64,000 bases of DNA from CAKVOD01 sp964606505 (GTDB lineage Bacteria; Bacillota; Clostridia; Christensenellales; UBA1242): contig CAZSGM010000001.1 of the NCBI GenBank assembly GCA_964606505.1, positions 62,001 through 126,000 of the forward strand. The letters run 5' to 3'. The notes beneath the pieces are model-generated. The model saw nothing but the letters and a program-made list of their open reading frames with translations, ran no database searches and was not told the DNA's origin. Shown one piece after another: positions 16,488 through 25,058 of this stretch (positions are counted from its first letter, which is position 1; each line of letters starts with the position of its first letter). Both the position numbers and the translations under genes were made by a program.

Positions 16488-18299
16488 ATGTATAACGACG
16501 ATTGCTACGAAGAAATTGTTATGTTCAACAGGCGCGGGTGTCCTATTAAACGCGTACACAAAATTCGTTGTGCTGCGGGAGCAACAGGAGCAACTGGAGC
16601 AACTGGAGCCACCGGTGCGACTGGCAAAAAAGGGGATACGGGTGCAACAGGTGCAGTTGGAGCACGCGGCGCAACAGGTGTTACGGGAGCCACTGGGGAG
16701 AGGGGCGCAACGGGTGTTACGGGCGCGCGCGGAGAAAGAGGGGAAACAGGTGCGCAAGGAGAACGTGGCGCAACCGGAGAACGTGGCGAGAGAGGAGAAC
16801 GCGGCGCGACAGGGGCTGTTGGGGAGCGAGGGGCAACGGGAGAAAAGGGAGCAACTGGCGAGCGTGGGGCGGACGGCACGCAACTTGAGGTTCGCAACAC
16901 GACGACGTTGCCGGCAAATATGGATGCGAGAGTTGAGGCAACCGAGGATAGTGGCAAAACTTACCTAGACTTTTACATTCCGCGAGGCAAAACCGAGGTA
17001 GTGCGCGCGGGGACGGTTGAAACTATGACTCCCGAAGAGGGAGCGGAGGTTGTGGACAGATTCCAAGACGGCGTGCATTACTTTGATTTTCAAATCCCGC
17101 GCGGAGTCGACGGCGACAAAGGCGAGAAGGGCGACAAGGGCGACAAGGGAGACACAGGCCCCGCTGGCGCTAAGGGAGAGAAAGGGGATACTGGCGCGGT
17201 TGGAGCCAAGGGTGAAAAAGGAGAAACTGGCGAACGCGGCGAAAAAGGTGCGACTGGCGAAAAAGGAGAAACTGGCGCCAAGGGCGATGTGGGGGAACGT
17301 GGTCCCAAAGGGGATAAAGGAGACACGGGTGCTAAAGGGGAACGAGGCGAGCAAGGCGTTGCTGGGGAACGGGGCGAGCAAGGTGAAAAAGGCGAAACTG
17401 GGGATGTTGGACCTCAAGGGCCTCAAGGCGAGCAGGGAATTGTGGGGCCGAAAGGTGCAACTGGAGAGCGCGGAGAGAAGGGGGACACTGGAGAAAGAGG
17501 AGAACGTGGACCGCAAGGCGAACAAGGTGTTAAGGGCGAACAAGGGGCAAAAGGAGACAAAGGAGATATGGGGCCTAAAGGAGATACAGGAGAAAAGGGG
17601 GATAAAGGCGACACAGGCGCGCAGGGTTTTCCTGGGGAACTTGGGATGAAAGGCGACACGGGACCGCAGGGCGAAAAGGGCGACACGGGTCCGAGAGGGT
17701 TGCAAGGCGAGGTTGGACCAGTTGGACCAAAGGGCGAGCAGGGGGAACGTGGGGAGCGTGGCGAACGCGGCGCAACGGGAACTGCCGAACTCAAGGGTGC
17801 CTACATCATATCCTACGTCGACCCTCAAACATTTCCAGAAAACGGAATGGAGATTGCGAGCAACGCGCGCTTGCCGCTTTCGAGGATGGAACTTGACAAC
17901 GGCGCGATTGTCGTGCTTGACACTTCCGACAATACGATTTCGTTCACTGAAACGGGCGTCTATATGATAACCTTTTCAGTCAACGCCTACGTTCAAAAAA
18001 CGGGGGCAGACTTTAGTTACAAAACCGACTTTGTGGCAGTCGCGTTTAGGCGTGTTGGAACGGACGACATATTGGCAGGAACAAACAACTGGACGCCGAG
18101 CGAAACGGCAGCAAACTCTTTTGGGCAGGGGTTGTTTACAATCGCTGACACGAGTGCAAAGTACGAACTTGTGAATGTGCAGAAGAAAAGTATTTACATT
18201 GTCGGCGCGGACGTAACGCAAACCGTTTCGCACTCCTATTTTACCGTGCCGATGGTTTCCGTCGTCATAAACAAATTGGATAAGGTCGACAATGTGTAA
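16488..18299 (+). CDS. Collagen-like triple-helix protein with C-terminal trimerisation-type domain
   Basis: In this 603-residue protein, residues 1-27 are a short non-repetitive head with two Cys and no signal peptide. Gly-X-Y triplets run from about 29 to 135 (GATGATG..., then GERGATG...) and again from about 206 to 448 (GEKGDKGDTGPAG...). The 70-residue interruption contains two similar blocks ending in DFYIPRG and DFQIPRG. The last 150 residues are a beta-rich globular domain (GVYMITFSVNAYVQ, FRRVGTDDILAG), reminiscent of the C1q/TNF-like tips of BclA-type proteins. Family knowledge suggests a surface filament, possibly of a spore or cell coat; the location is not shown by the sequence. 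The Gly-X-Y coding DNA is internally repetitive and could change length by recombination. Confidence 0.9.
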   Translation: MYNDDCYEEIVMFNRRGCPIKRVHKIRCAAGATGATGATGATGATGKKGDTGATGAVGARGATGVTGATGERGATGVTGARGERGETGAQGERGATGERGERGERGATGAVGERGATGEKGATGERGADGTQLEVRNTTTLPANMDARVEATEDSGKTYLDFYIPRGKTEVVRAGTVETMTPEEGAEVVDRFQDGVHYFDFQIPRGVDGDKGEKGDKGDKGDTGPAGAKGEKGDTGAVGAKGEKGETGERGEKGATGEKGETGAKGDVGERGPKGDKGDTGAKGERGEQGVAGERGEQGEKGETGDVGPQGPQGEQGIVGPKGATGERGEKGDTGERGERGPQGEQGVKGEQGAKGDKGDMGPKGDTGEKGDKGDTGAQGFPGELGMKGDTGPQGEKGDTGPRGLQGEVGPVGPKGEQGERGERGERGATGTAELKGAYIISYVDPQTFPENGMEIASNARLPLSRMELDNGAIVVLDTSDNTISFTETGVYMITFSVNAYVQKTGADFSYKTDFVAVAFRRVGTDDILAGTNNWTPSETAANSFGQGLFTIADTSAKYELVNVQKKSIYIVGADVTQTVSHSYFTVPMVSVVINKLDKVDNV

Positions 18300-18423
18300 A
18301 GAGTAAAAGTGCGGTCTTAGTAAGTGTTAAGGATAAATGTTTTAAATGGTTTAATTTAAGAAATGCCGTTATATTTGTTGTTTTGCCTTAAATGGTTATA
18401 TAAATATAAACGCTTATTTTTGC

Positions 18424-18452
18424 AAAGACGACACTATGTTGTCGTTTTTTTT
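18424..18452 (+). terminator. Terminator of the collagen-like gene
   Basis: Stem AAAGACGACA/TGTCGTTTTT (one G-T pair) with a T-rich tail. Confidence 0.7.
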
Positions 18453-18575
18453 GCGAAACTTTTTGAGCGAGGCGAAAAGGCGCAACAAATCTTGAGGCTG
18501 GGATAGACGCGCGGGCGTTTGTGCGGCAATCGACAAAACTTGCCAGAGCAGCGCAAAAATTGTCTTACGTAACGC

Positions 18576-18604
18576 TTGACTCAAAATGTAAAAACTTGTA
18601 TAAT
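18576..18604 (+). promoter_or_regulatory. Promoter of the transglutaminase-like gene
   Basis: TTGACT (18576-18581) and TATAAT (18599-18604), 17-bp spacing, about 28 bp before the start codon. Confidence 0.8.
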
Positions 18605-18631
18605 AGTTTGATTTTAATTTGGAGGGACAAA

Positions 18632-21301
18632 ATGACAAAACAACAAGTTGGTTTTATGAAATATGTTGCGGTCGTTGTAGTGTGCTTGTTTGCGCTGCTT
18701 ATTGTTGCAGGCAATGCAAGGGCTAACGCTTCTTGCGTGCAGGCGGCGAGTGCTGAGAGCACATTTAGTTACTATTCACAATTGAGCGACAACGCGAAAA
18801 AGTTTTATGACGCAATCGGGAAAATGAACAAGAACGGGGCGCTTTTGAGCGGGAATGAAAAGTTTGACTTGATTGCAAATAAGGTTTTGACTGAAAGTCA
18901 GGTTAAGAATTTTCAAAACGGGTCAAGCAAACTGCTCAAGGAATTTGGCGCAGGTAAGGACGCGTTTTACCTCGACCACCCCGAGATTTTCTACATAAAT
19001 TTCGACAACCTCTCGCTTAGTTTTGCCACCCAAAACGGTAAATACACGGCGCACATTGACGCGGGGCGTCGCGCAACTTACTATTTAGATGGTTACACAA
19101 CGGAAGTGGGTGTTGAGGCGGCGAAAACAGAGTTAAACAACGTTTTAACTGGCAGAGTTAACGCACTAAACGCAGTTGCGGGCGCGGACGAAAAGGTTAA
19201 GGTTGCAAACGAAATTGTTTGCGACGCTGTAACTTACGATTTCTGCGCAAGCGAGCCAGACAAGGCGGCTGCAATTCGCACGGCTTACGGCGCGCTTGTT
19301 AACGGCAAGGCAGTGTGCGAGGGTTATGCGCGCGCGTTCAAAACACTTATGGACTCACAAAACATTGAGTGCGTCATTGTTGTTGGTTATTTCTACAACG
19401 ATAACGGGCAACTTGAGCCTCACGCGTGGAACAACGTTAGGCTTGACGGCAAGTGGTACTTGGTTGACTGCACGATGAACGACAGTGCAAAAGCTACGGA
19501 TACATACACATTGTTGGGGTCTGAAAGTGCGATTGAGTACGAGCCAAACGGCGTGATTTCGTCGTCAGGGTTTGAGTTTGAATACCCAGTTTTGGCGACC
19601 TACAACTACGGGCTTGAGGCGTTGCAAACTCAAGTGAATTATGATAACGGCACAATCTCTGCAAAGTATGAGGGCAAAACCGCTCTTGAGTTAGTAGAAG
19701 AGGGTAAGTATATTTTGTGCGCTCACGAAACGGATGAGGGTTGGTCAAACTACTATTCGTTGGCGGTTCAAAATTTAACCGAGGCACATTTTAATGTGCA
19801 TTGCTTGAGTACAAAATTTATTGCGACAACACAGGCTCCAACAGATACTACGGGGATTTACGCGTCAATTGAAGAAGATAAAATCTTTGCAAAAAGCGAC
19901 GTTATCTACAATGAGCAATACGACGTAACTGCTTATACTCCAAATGTGAGAAGTGTAAGTCCGTCAAACACTGCGATTCTTGACGCGCGCAACACTTACT
20001 TAATTACGATTGAATACGACAGCGTGCTCCAAAAGGAAGATGAAAGCAAACCTGTCGGCATTAAAGTTTATAGTGAAAAGGATAGCGAGTTGCAAAAGTA
20101 TGTAACAATTGAGGATGTAACTTTTGACGGCGCTAAAAAGGTAAGTTTTAAGATTACGCCAAGTAAAATGTACAAGCACGACACACTTTCTTACCACATG
20201 ACACCTACTAACCTAGTTAGTTCGGCAAACGGGGCAAATCCGCGTACTGTTTCGTACGTGTTTGCAAAACCGTGGTCAGTGTGCAGCAAGGTTTACGACA
20301 ACGGCAGATTGTATATGGATGTTTACGGCGAGCCAACATTGATTGACAACCAAGATTTGAGTTTGACAGGATTTGTCGACGAGAGTGGCAAGCAAATTGC
20401 AGAGTCGCAAAGAAGCCAACTTGTTATGGTAGCTTCCAAGCCAAGCGACGAAACGGCTAGTGATATGATGGATAGTTCGCTTGACAAGGCAGGCGTAACG
20501 GAGAAGGACGTTAAGGCAAGTGCGACTTACGAACTTGACCTGCACGTTTGCGGCGTTGTACAACAAATTCCTGAGGGGTCTTACTTAAAACTCGCGTTTG
20601 GGTTCCCTGATGGATTTAGCGCAAAGGATAAGGGGACGACCTTTAAGGTTTACCACTTTAAGCGTGGTGCAGACGGCAAGATTGACCCAACGAAAACTGA
20701 GGAAATCCCTTGCGTTGTTACCGAGTATGGGTTGGTTGTTGTTGTGAATAGTTTTAGTCCGTTTATGGTTATGGCACTTGACAGCAGTAAGGCTACAAGT
20801 GGGGACGCAAGCGAGAGCAAGAGCGTTTACGCATACGTTACAAGCACGGGCGGAAAGGTATCTGCTAAAATCGGCGAAACAACAGTTGCGGGCATTGCAA
20901 CTTTACAAGAAAACCAAAAGATTGAGTACACTTTGACGCCTGACGCGGGTATGCAGGTTGACTACGTTTTACTCAACAAGGAAAAGGTTGAGGTTGTTGA
21001 CAACAAGTTCACGGTTGACTACAAGGACTTGGGCAGCAACAACCAAATCAAGGTTGCGTTTGTAGCAACAAGCGTTGCTGAGTTTGAGGCTGAAAACAAG
21101 ATTGAGAGTTTGAACGCTGAGTTTATGTCAAACGAAACAATCAAGACGGGCGGCTCAAGCGGCGCAGATGGCGGGCTTATCGCGGCGTTGTTCGCGGTGC
21201 TTGTAGTGGTTGTTGGCGGCGTGTTTGCGTTCATCTACTTTAGGAAGGCGCGAAAGGCAAAAGTTAACGGCATACAGGGCGAGCAACCTAAGGAAGAATA
21301 G
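18632..21301 (+). CDS. Surface protein with transglutaminase-like domain and C-terminal membrane anchor
   Basis: The 889-residue protein has a signal peptide (KYVAVVVVCLFALLIVAGNARA). The transglutaminase-like core lies at about residues 200-300, with its triad in sequence order: Cys in GKAVCEGYARAFK, His in EPHAWNNVRL and Asp in WYLVDCTMND. Long beta-rich regions follow. A C-terminal membrane helix (GGLIAALFAVLVVVVGGVFAFIYF) with a basic cytoplasmic tail anchors it. Bacterial transglutaminase-like enzymes of this kind act as proteases or cross-linkers on the cell surface; substrate unknown. ATG at 18632 is chosen for GGAGG eight bases upstream and for the signal peptide it creates. It sits just upstream of an ECF sigma/anti-sigma pair. 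Confidence 0.88.
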   Translation: MTKQQVGFMKYVAVVVVCLFALLIVAGNARANASCVQAASAESTFSYYSQLSDNAKKFYDAIGKMNKNGALLSGNEKFDLIANKVLTESQVKNFQNGSSKLLKEFGAGKDAFYLDHPEIFYINFDNLSLSFATQNGKYTAHIDAGRRATYYLDGYTTEVGVEAAKTELNNVLTGRVNALNAVAGADEKVKVANEIVCDAVTYDFCASEPDKAAAIRTAYGALVNGKAVCEGYARAFKTLMDSQNIECVIVVGYFYNDNGQLEPHAWNNVRLDGKWYLVDCTMNDSAKATDTYTLLGSESAIEYEPNGVISSSGFEFEYPVLATYNYGLEALQTQVNYDNGTISAKYEGKTALELVEEGKYILCAHETDEGWSNYYSLAVQNLTEAHFNVHCLSTKFIATTQAPTDTTGIYASIEEDKIFAKSDVIYNEQYDVTAYTPNVRSVSPSNTAILDARNTYLITIEYDSVLQKEDESKPVGIKVYSEKDSELQKYVTIEDVTFDGAKKVSFKITPSKMYKHDTLSYHMTPTNLVSSANGANPRTVSYVFAKPWSVCSKVYDNGRLYMDVYGEPTLIDNQDLSLTGFVDESGKQIAESQRSQLVMVASKPSDETASDMMDSSLDKAGVTEKDVKASATYELDLHVCGVVQQIPEGSYLKLAFGFPDGFSAKDKGTTFKVYHFKRGADGKIDPTKTEEIPCVVTEYGLVVVVNSFSPFMVMALDSSKATSGDASESKSVYAYVTSTGGKVSAKIGETTVAGIATLQENQKIEYTLTPDAGMQVDYVLLNKEKVEVVDNKFTVDYKDLGSNNQIKVAFVATSVAEFEAENKIESLNAEFMSNETIKTGGSSGADGGLIAALFAVLVVVVGGVFAFIYFRKARKAKVNGIQGEQPKEE

Positions 21302-21363
21302 GTTTAGACGCTAGTTACTGAAGTTTAGCGAAAAATCAGTTTAAACTAAACAATTAATAAGTT

Positions 21364-21412
21364 GAAAGGGAGTTTCTTGAGAGTGGCGTTTCTCAAAAAA
21401 AACTCCCTTTTT
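21364..21412 (+). terminator. Terminator of the transglutaminase-like gene
   Basis: Interrupted stem: AAAGGGAGTTT pairs with AAACTCCCTTT, and TTGAGA with TCTCAA, followed by a T run. Confidence 0.8.
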
Positions 21413-21433
21413 CAAACAATTTCGGCAAAAATA

Positions 21434-21462
21434 TTGTATATTAATTGAAAAGATGATAAAAT
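21434..21462 (+). promoter_or_regulatory. Possible promoter of the sigma factor operon
   Basis: TTGTAT (21434-21439) and TAAAAT (21457-21462), 17-bp spacing. An additional promoter read by the ECF sigma factor itself cannot be recognised. Confidence 0.45.
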
Positions 21463-21491
21463 TATATAAACATTTATGGAATTGATAACTT

Positions 21492-22031
21492 ATGCAGAAA
21501 AAACTAAATAATTTTATCACGCAACTGCAAAGCGGAGACGCGGAGGTTTTTGAGGAATTTTACAACTTTTCATACAGGCTGTTGTACTCGGTTGCATTTG
21601 GGGTTGTGCGTAGGCGCGACCTAGCCGAGGATGTGGTGCAAGAGGCGTATGTTGCAATTTATAAAAATGTCAAAAATATTGACATTGATAGGTTTAACGT
21701 TACGAATTATCTTTACACAATTACAAAAAATAAAGCACTGAATATTCTAAAAAAACAAAAGGACAGCGTGGATGTTGACGACGAAATTTTGATAAACTCG
21801 CTCGGGGACAAAAACCTTGAGCCCGTGCGCGACAGCAGTTTGCTTGCCGAGTGCAGGGCGATTTTGAATGACGAGGAGTACGAAATTATTGTTTTGTCGC
21901 AGATAAAAGGCTTTAAGCGTCGCGAAATTGCGGAGATGTTGGCGAGCAACATCAACACGGTTACGTGGCGTTACCAGCAGGCGTTGAAAAAACTAAAAAA
22001 ACATATAAAGGAGGGCGATTATGAGTTTTAA
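21492..22031 (+). CDS. ECF-type RNA polymerase sigma factor
   Basis: The 179-residue protein has the two-domain layout of extracytoplasmic-function sigma factors. Region 2 is at about residues 20-90 (FYNFSYRLLYSVAFGVVRRRDLAEDVVQEAYVAIYKNV, then YLYTITKNKALNILKKQK). Region 4 is at about residues 125-175 (LNDEEYEIIVLSQIKGFKRREIAEMLASNINTVTWRYQQALKKLKKHI), with its helix-turn-helix. The ribosome binding site is weak. The gene overlaps the following membrane protein by 11 bases, the usual layout for a sigma factor and its anti-sigma factor. Which genes it controls is not visible; the neighbouring surface proteins are candidates. Confidence 0.92.
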   Translation: MQKKLNNFITQLQSGDAEVFEEFYNFSYRLLYSVAFGVVRRRDLAEDVVQEAYVAIYKNVKNIDIDRFNVTNYLYTITKNKALNILKKQKDSVDVDDEILINSLGDKNLEPVRDSSLLAECRAILNDEEYEIIVLSQIKGFKRREIAEMLASNINTVTWRYQQALKKLKKHIKEGDYEF

Positions 22032-23076
22032 GCGAAGATTAAAAAGGGAAATCAATCAAATAAAACCAAGTCAAGCGGTGTTTGAAAACATTTGCAGAGA
22101 GTGCGAAATCCCTGCCGCAAAACCCGTAACGACGAGTTGCCCAAACAAGCGCAAGATAATGTTTGCCGTTTTGCCAGTGTTTGCGTGCGTTATGCTGGCT
22201 GTAATTTGCTCGACTATTATATTTGCGCTTCCGAGCAAGGACGGCAAGTCTTACGTTTTGCTTGAGACGAATGCAAAACTTGAACTTGCGGTTGAGGACG
22301 ATGTTGTTGTCGAGCAGCGCGCGCTAGACGAACAGGCGCAGGTGCTGCTGTTTGGGAACGACCTTAAGGGCTTGACGGTTGCGGGCGCGGTTAGAAAGGT
22401 TGTCGACGAGGCTGAGAAAATCGGGCTAATCAACAAGGGCGACGCGGTTTCTGTGTCAGTGTTAGGCGGGACGAGTAAAAACATTAACGTGAGCAATATT
22501 GCAAGTGGCACTAACCCGATTGCCGAGGCGCTAAAGGGCGAGTACGCGTTGACGTCTAGTTTTACAACAAGGAGCGACCTTGAAAGGAAACTTGCGGGGC
22601 AACTTGACATTGATAGGGATAAACTCAAAGGCAAGAGCGAGCGGGAGTTGTTGTCGCTTTACGCGGGACGCAACGCGCACGACATTGCGGAACTAAACAA
22701 GAATATCGCAAAACAAATTAACGCGTATAAGGCTGAGTTTGACTTGAGTTTGAAGAGCGATGAAGTGCTTGAGGACGCGGAACACGCGTTGCAACTAATG
22801 CAGTCGATAAAATACAACCTGTCGCTTTACCTTAACAGTGAGAGCGAGAGTTTGGTTGAGGCGTTAAATAAATATGTTGCGTTGTCAAACGAAAAATATG
22901 GCGACCTTTTGGCGGGGTTTACCTTTGACGAGGGCGGTGCGCAACTCATTGATGGGTTGATTGCCGAGTACGAAAATAGGGTTGATACTATCGTAAATGA
23001 ATACAAGGCGGAATACCAAAGCAAGGTGGTTGCGCTGAAAATGAGCATTTTGAGCGGGCTTAGCGCGGGAGTTTAG
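22021..23076 (+). CDS. Probable membrane anti-sigma factor, RsgI-like
   Basis: The 351-residue protein starts with a 45-residue basic cytoplasmic part, then one membrane helix (IMFAVLPVFACVMLAVICSTIIFAL) and an outside domain. The first outside segment (YVLLETNAKLELAVEDDVVVEQRALDEQAQVLLFGNDLKGLTVAGAVRKVVDEAEKIGLI) matches the pattern of the RsgI middle domain, in which a short beta unit carrying an N-P-S-like turn is followed by VxxLNxDAKxLL and a helix. The C-terminal half is helical and may be coiled-coil. AAAGGAGGG five bases upstream makes a strong start inside the sigma gene, so synthesis is coupled. By context it should hold the ECF factor at the membrane; no classical zinc anti-sigma motif is present. 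Confidence 0.75.
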   Translation: MSFKRRLKREINQIKPSQAVFENICRECEIPAAKPVTTSCPNKRKIMFAVLPVFACVMLAVICSTIIFALPSKDGKSYVLLETNAKLELAVEDDVVVEQRALDEQAQVLLFGNDLKGLTVAGAVRKVVDEAEKIGLINKGDAVSVSVLGGTSKNINVSNIASGTNPIAEALKGEYALTSSFTTRSDLERKLAGQLDIDRDKLKGKSERELLSLYAGRNAHDIAELNKNIAKQINAYKAEFDLSLKSDEVLEDAEHALQLMQSIKYNLSLYLNSESESLVEALNKYVALSNEKYGDLLAGFTFDEGGAQLIDGLIAEYENRVDTIVNEYKAEYQSKVVALKMSILSGLSAGV

Positions 23077-23162
23077 GCGGCTCGAGGTTTTTAGCAATTA
23101 GTGTTTTTAATATGGTATATTTGCACAATTTTTGCGAACAATAAAAAAAGTGTGAAAATTGT

Positions 23163-23191
23163 TTGACTTATTTTGTCGTTTTGTGTAAAAT
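23163..23191 (+). promoter_or_regulatory. Promoter of the signal-anchored protein gene
   Basis: TTGACT (23163-23168) and TAAAAT (23186-23191), 17-bp spacing. Confidence 0.7.
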
Positions 23192-23226
23192 AGTATCAAG
23201 GAATATCATTTTAAAAGGAGTTGCGT

Positions 23227-24012
23227 ATGGGTGCTAAAGGTACGAAAATGTCTAAAAATGCGAAAACCATTGCTTTGATTGCGTTTTTGCTATTGATTAG
23301 TGTGGCAGTTGTTGTAACTATGACGCTGTCAAAATTGTCAGATTCTAAGACCGCACAAGGGACGATTACGTTTGACCTCGCCGATTATCAGTTGCAAGTG
23401 TTGGGGCTTGATTCCACATCTTCAGAGGTTATTTTACCGGGAAAAACTGCAAAGGCTAATACCATAAAACTTAAAAACACTGCCGACAATAGTACAGGCA
23501 CAACAGCGGGGATGGGTGGTGTTTATATTAAACTTGAAGTAACTGGAATATCAATAGGGACTACCGAGTATGCTGCTAGTGCACTCACACTTACTAATGA
23601 GACTGATTATATTAAGGTATCCGCAACGGGCGCTCCTAATACTGAAAGTATTGTAACAATCAAATTTAAAAAGCAAGCAAGTACTACAGCTAGTGCTAGT
23701 GGTCTCAATAGCAGTGGTAGTGCAGTTGATACATATTGGGTTGCAGGCACGGGTGCAAATGCTAAAAACATTTATCTATCTTCAAATAAAAACTCTTTGT
23801 CCTATGCAAAATTAGCATTTACGGATAGGAATGCTGCAGAAAAAACTATTAGTATTGAAGTAGAAATGACAGGCGTTACACCAAACGAATATTCAAATGG
23901 TTTTAATAATACGAAGAATCCTACTACTGTAGGCATGGGAAGCCAATATTCTGGTGGTATGCAAATAAAAGTTAAATATAAGGCTTATTGGCAAACAACT
24001 GCATGGGCGTAA
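23227..24012 (+). CDS. Secreted or signal-anchored beta-rich protein, possibly TasA/SipW-type
   Basis: The 261-residue protein has a basic start and one N-terminal hydrophobic segment (TIALIAFLLLISVAVVVTMTLS). A Ser/Thr/Gly/Asn-rich, beta-strand-rich domain follows, without cysteines. The layout, with a long signal followed by SKTAQGTITFDLADYQL and VILPGKTAKANTIKLKNT, resembles proteins with SipW-cognate signal peptides such as the TasA fibre family, where a loss-of-charge signal precedes a strand-rich domain starting with a bound-form segment. This is a resemblance, not a firm assignment. ATG at 23227 has AAGGAG six bases upstream. It has its own promoter and terminator. Confidence 0.65.
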   Translation: MGAKGTKMSKNAKTIALIAFLLLISVAVVVTMTLSKLSDSKTAQGTITFDLADYQLQVLGLDSTSSEVILPGKTAKANTIKLKNTADNSTGTTAGMGGVYIKLEVTGISIGTTEYAASALTLTNETDYIKVSATGAPNTESIVTIKFKKQASTTASASGLNSSGSAVDTYWVAGTGANAKNIYLSSNKNSLSYAKLAFTDRNAAEKTISIEVEMTGVTPNEYSNGFNNTKNPTTVGMGSQYSGGMQIKVKYKAYWQTTAWA

Positions 24013-24099
24013 AATCCTTTTAGATATTACGTCATCTATGTTTAAATTTTAGTACAATTCGCAATTTGCAATTTAAAAATGAATAAATTTAATAGTTAC

Positions 24100-24128
24100 A
24101 AGAAAGCGCGGGCGCGCTTTCTTTTTTT
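24100..24128 (+). terminator. Terminator
   Basis: Perfect 10-bp stem AAGAAAGCGC/GCGCTTTCTT with loop GGGC and a T run. Confidence 0.9.
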
Positions 24129-24156
24129 ATGTCGTACCATTTTTATGTCGTACCAT
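24125..24156. repeat. 16-bp exact tandem duplication
   Basis: TTTTATGTCGTACCAT occurs twice head to tail directly after the terminator, in non-coding DNA. Confidence 0.85.
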
Positions 24157-24243
24157 TCTTGCGTTGTGCTATGTTTGTGTTATTTTGTGTTGTGTTGCGT
24201 TTAAAAAAATGAAAATGTGGAATAATAGTTTTGAGGGAAAGAT

Positions 24244-24831
24244 ATGGATATTAACTGCAGAAAATTAAATTGTAAACACAACAAAAAGTGTGTGTGTATG
24301 GCAAAGTCGGTCGATATTGTCGGTAGTACGATTTGCAAGACTTACGTGGAGGATGTCGACAAAGAGGTAAACGACATAACTAAAACAATGTTTGTCAAAA
24401 CACCAAAGTACGAAAACTTTAGGCACATAAAAAAGGCAAACATTAAGTGTTGCGCGCCGTGTATGTTCAACAAAAACGGTAAATGCCTCGCCAACGGTAT
24501 TATTGTTTTGACGGGCACAAACAAGCCCCTTTGCGGAACATTTATTTCCGCAACCGCACCTCTCAGCGACGAAAGCAGCACTAAACGTGAGACTTCAAAC
24601 AGTCGCAAAAAACCTGTTTCAAGTGGCACTAAACACGCTGTTTCAAACGACTGCGAAAGTGCCGTCTCAAACAACGCTAAACCCCGCGGCGAAAGCAGCG
24701 CTAAAAGTAGTTTGCGCAAGCCCCCAAGTGCGCAATCAAGTTGTTTGGGAACTAAAAACAACGCGCAGGCAAAGAAAAGCAGCCGCGTGCGCGTGAAAAA
24801 AGATAGAGAGGAGGTGCTCAGCGAAAAATAA
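24244..24831 (+). CDS. DUF1540-type cysteine-rich protein with basic low-complexity tail
   Basis: The 195-residue protein contains two Cys-rich modules of the DUF1540 pattern: residues 3-34 (INCRKLNCKHNKKCVCMAKSVDI...ICKTY) and about residues 67-100 (IKCCAPCMFNKNGKCLANGIIVL...LCGTF). DUF1540 modules are short, probably metal-binding, and common in Clostridia. From about residue 105 the protein is a Ser/Lys/Asn/Arg-rich tail with degenerate SSAK/SNNAK repeats, probably disordered. GAGGGA lies ahead of the ATG. Function unknown; DUF1540 proteins have been linked with spores in some species, which is only suggestive here. Confidence 0.82.
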   Translation: MDINCRKLNCKHNKKCVCMAKSVDIVGSTICKTYVEDVDKEVNDITKTMFVKTPKYENFRHIKKANIKCCAPCMFNKNGKCLANGIIVLTGTNKPLCGTFISATAPLSDESSTKRETSNSRKKPVSSGTKHAVSNDCESAVSNNAKPRGESSAKSSLRKPPSAQSSCLGTKNNAQAKKSSRVRVKKDREEVLSEK

Positions 24832-25058
24832 AACATTTATGCTTAATATTATTTGTTCGTGGTGCGAGCAAGCAAAAGTTGCGGCACGCATAACTACCAA
24901 ATAGCCGAGTGGGCAGACAAAAGTTGCGGCACGTAAAACTTGAAAACTAACAGGGCGAGCAACAAAAGGTGGCGGCAGGCACAATGACAAAAGGATAAGA
25001 AAGAGTTTCACAAAGGAGAACTGCTTTGCATAGTATACTTTGCAAAGGAGAAAATTTT
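24832..25058. other. Spacer with repeated words and two ribosome binding sites
   Basis: The word AAAAGTTGCGGCACG occurs twice, about 55 bp apart. CAAAGGAGAA occurs at 25011-25020 and again at 25043-25052; the second copy serves the amidase-like gene. Confidence 0.5.

Noticed and set aside
16505..17828. Pro- or Ser-rich open frames opposite and beside the collagen-like gene
   Set aside because: Mechanical shadows of the Gly-X-Y repeat in other frames.
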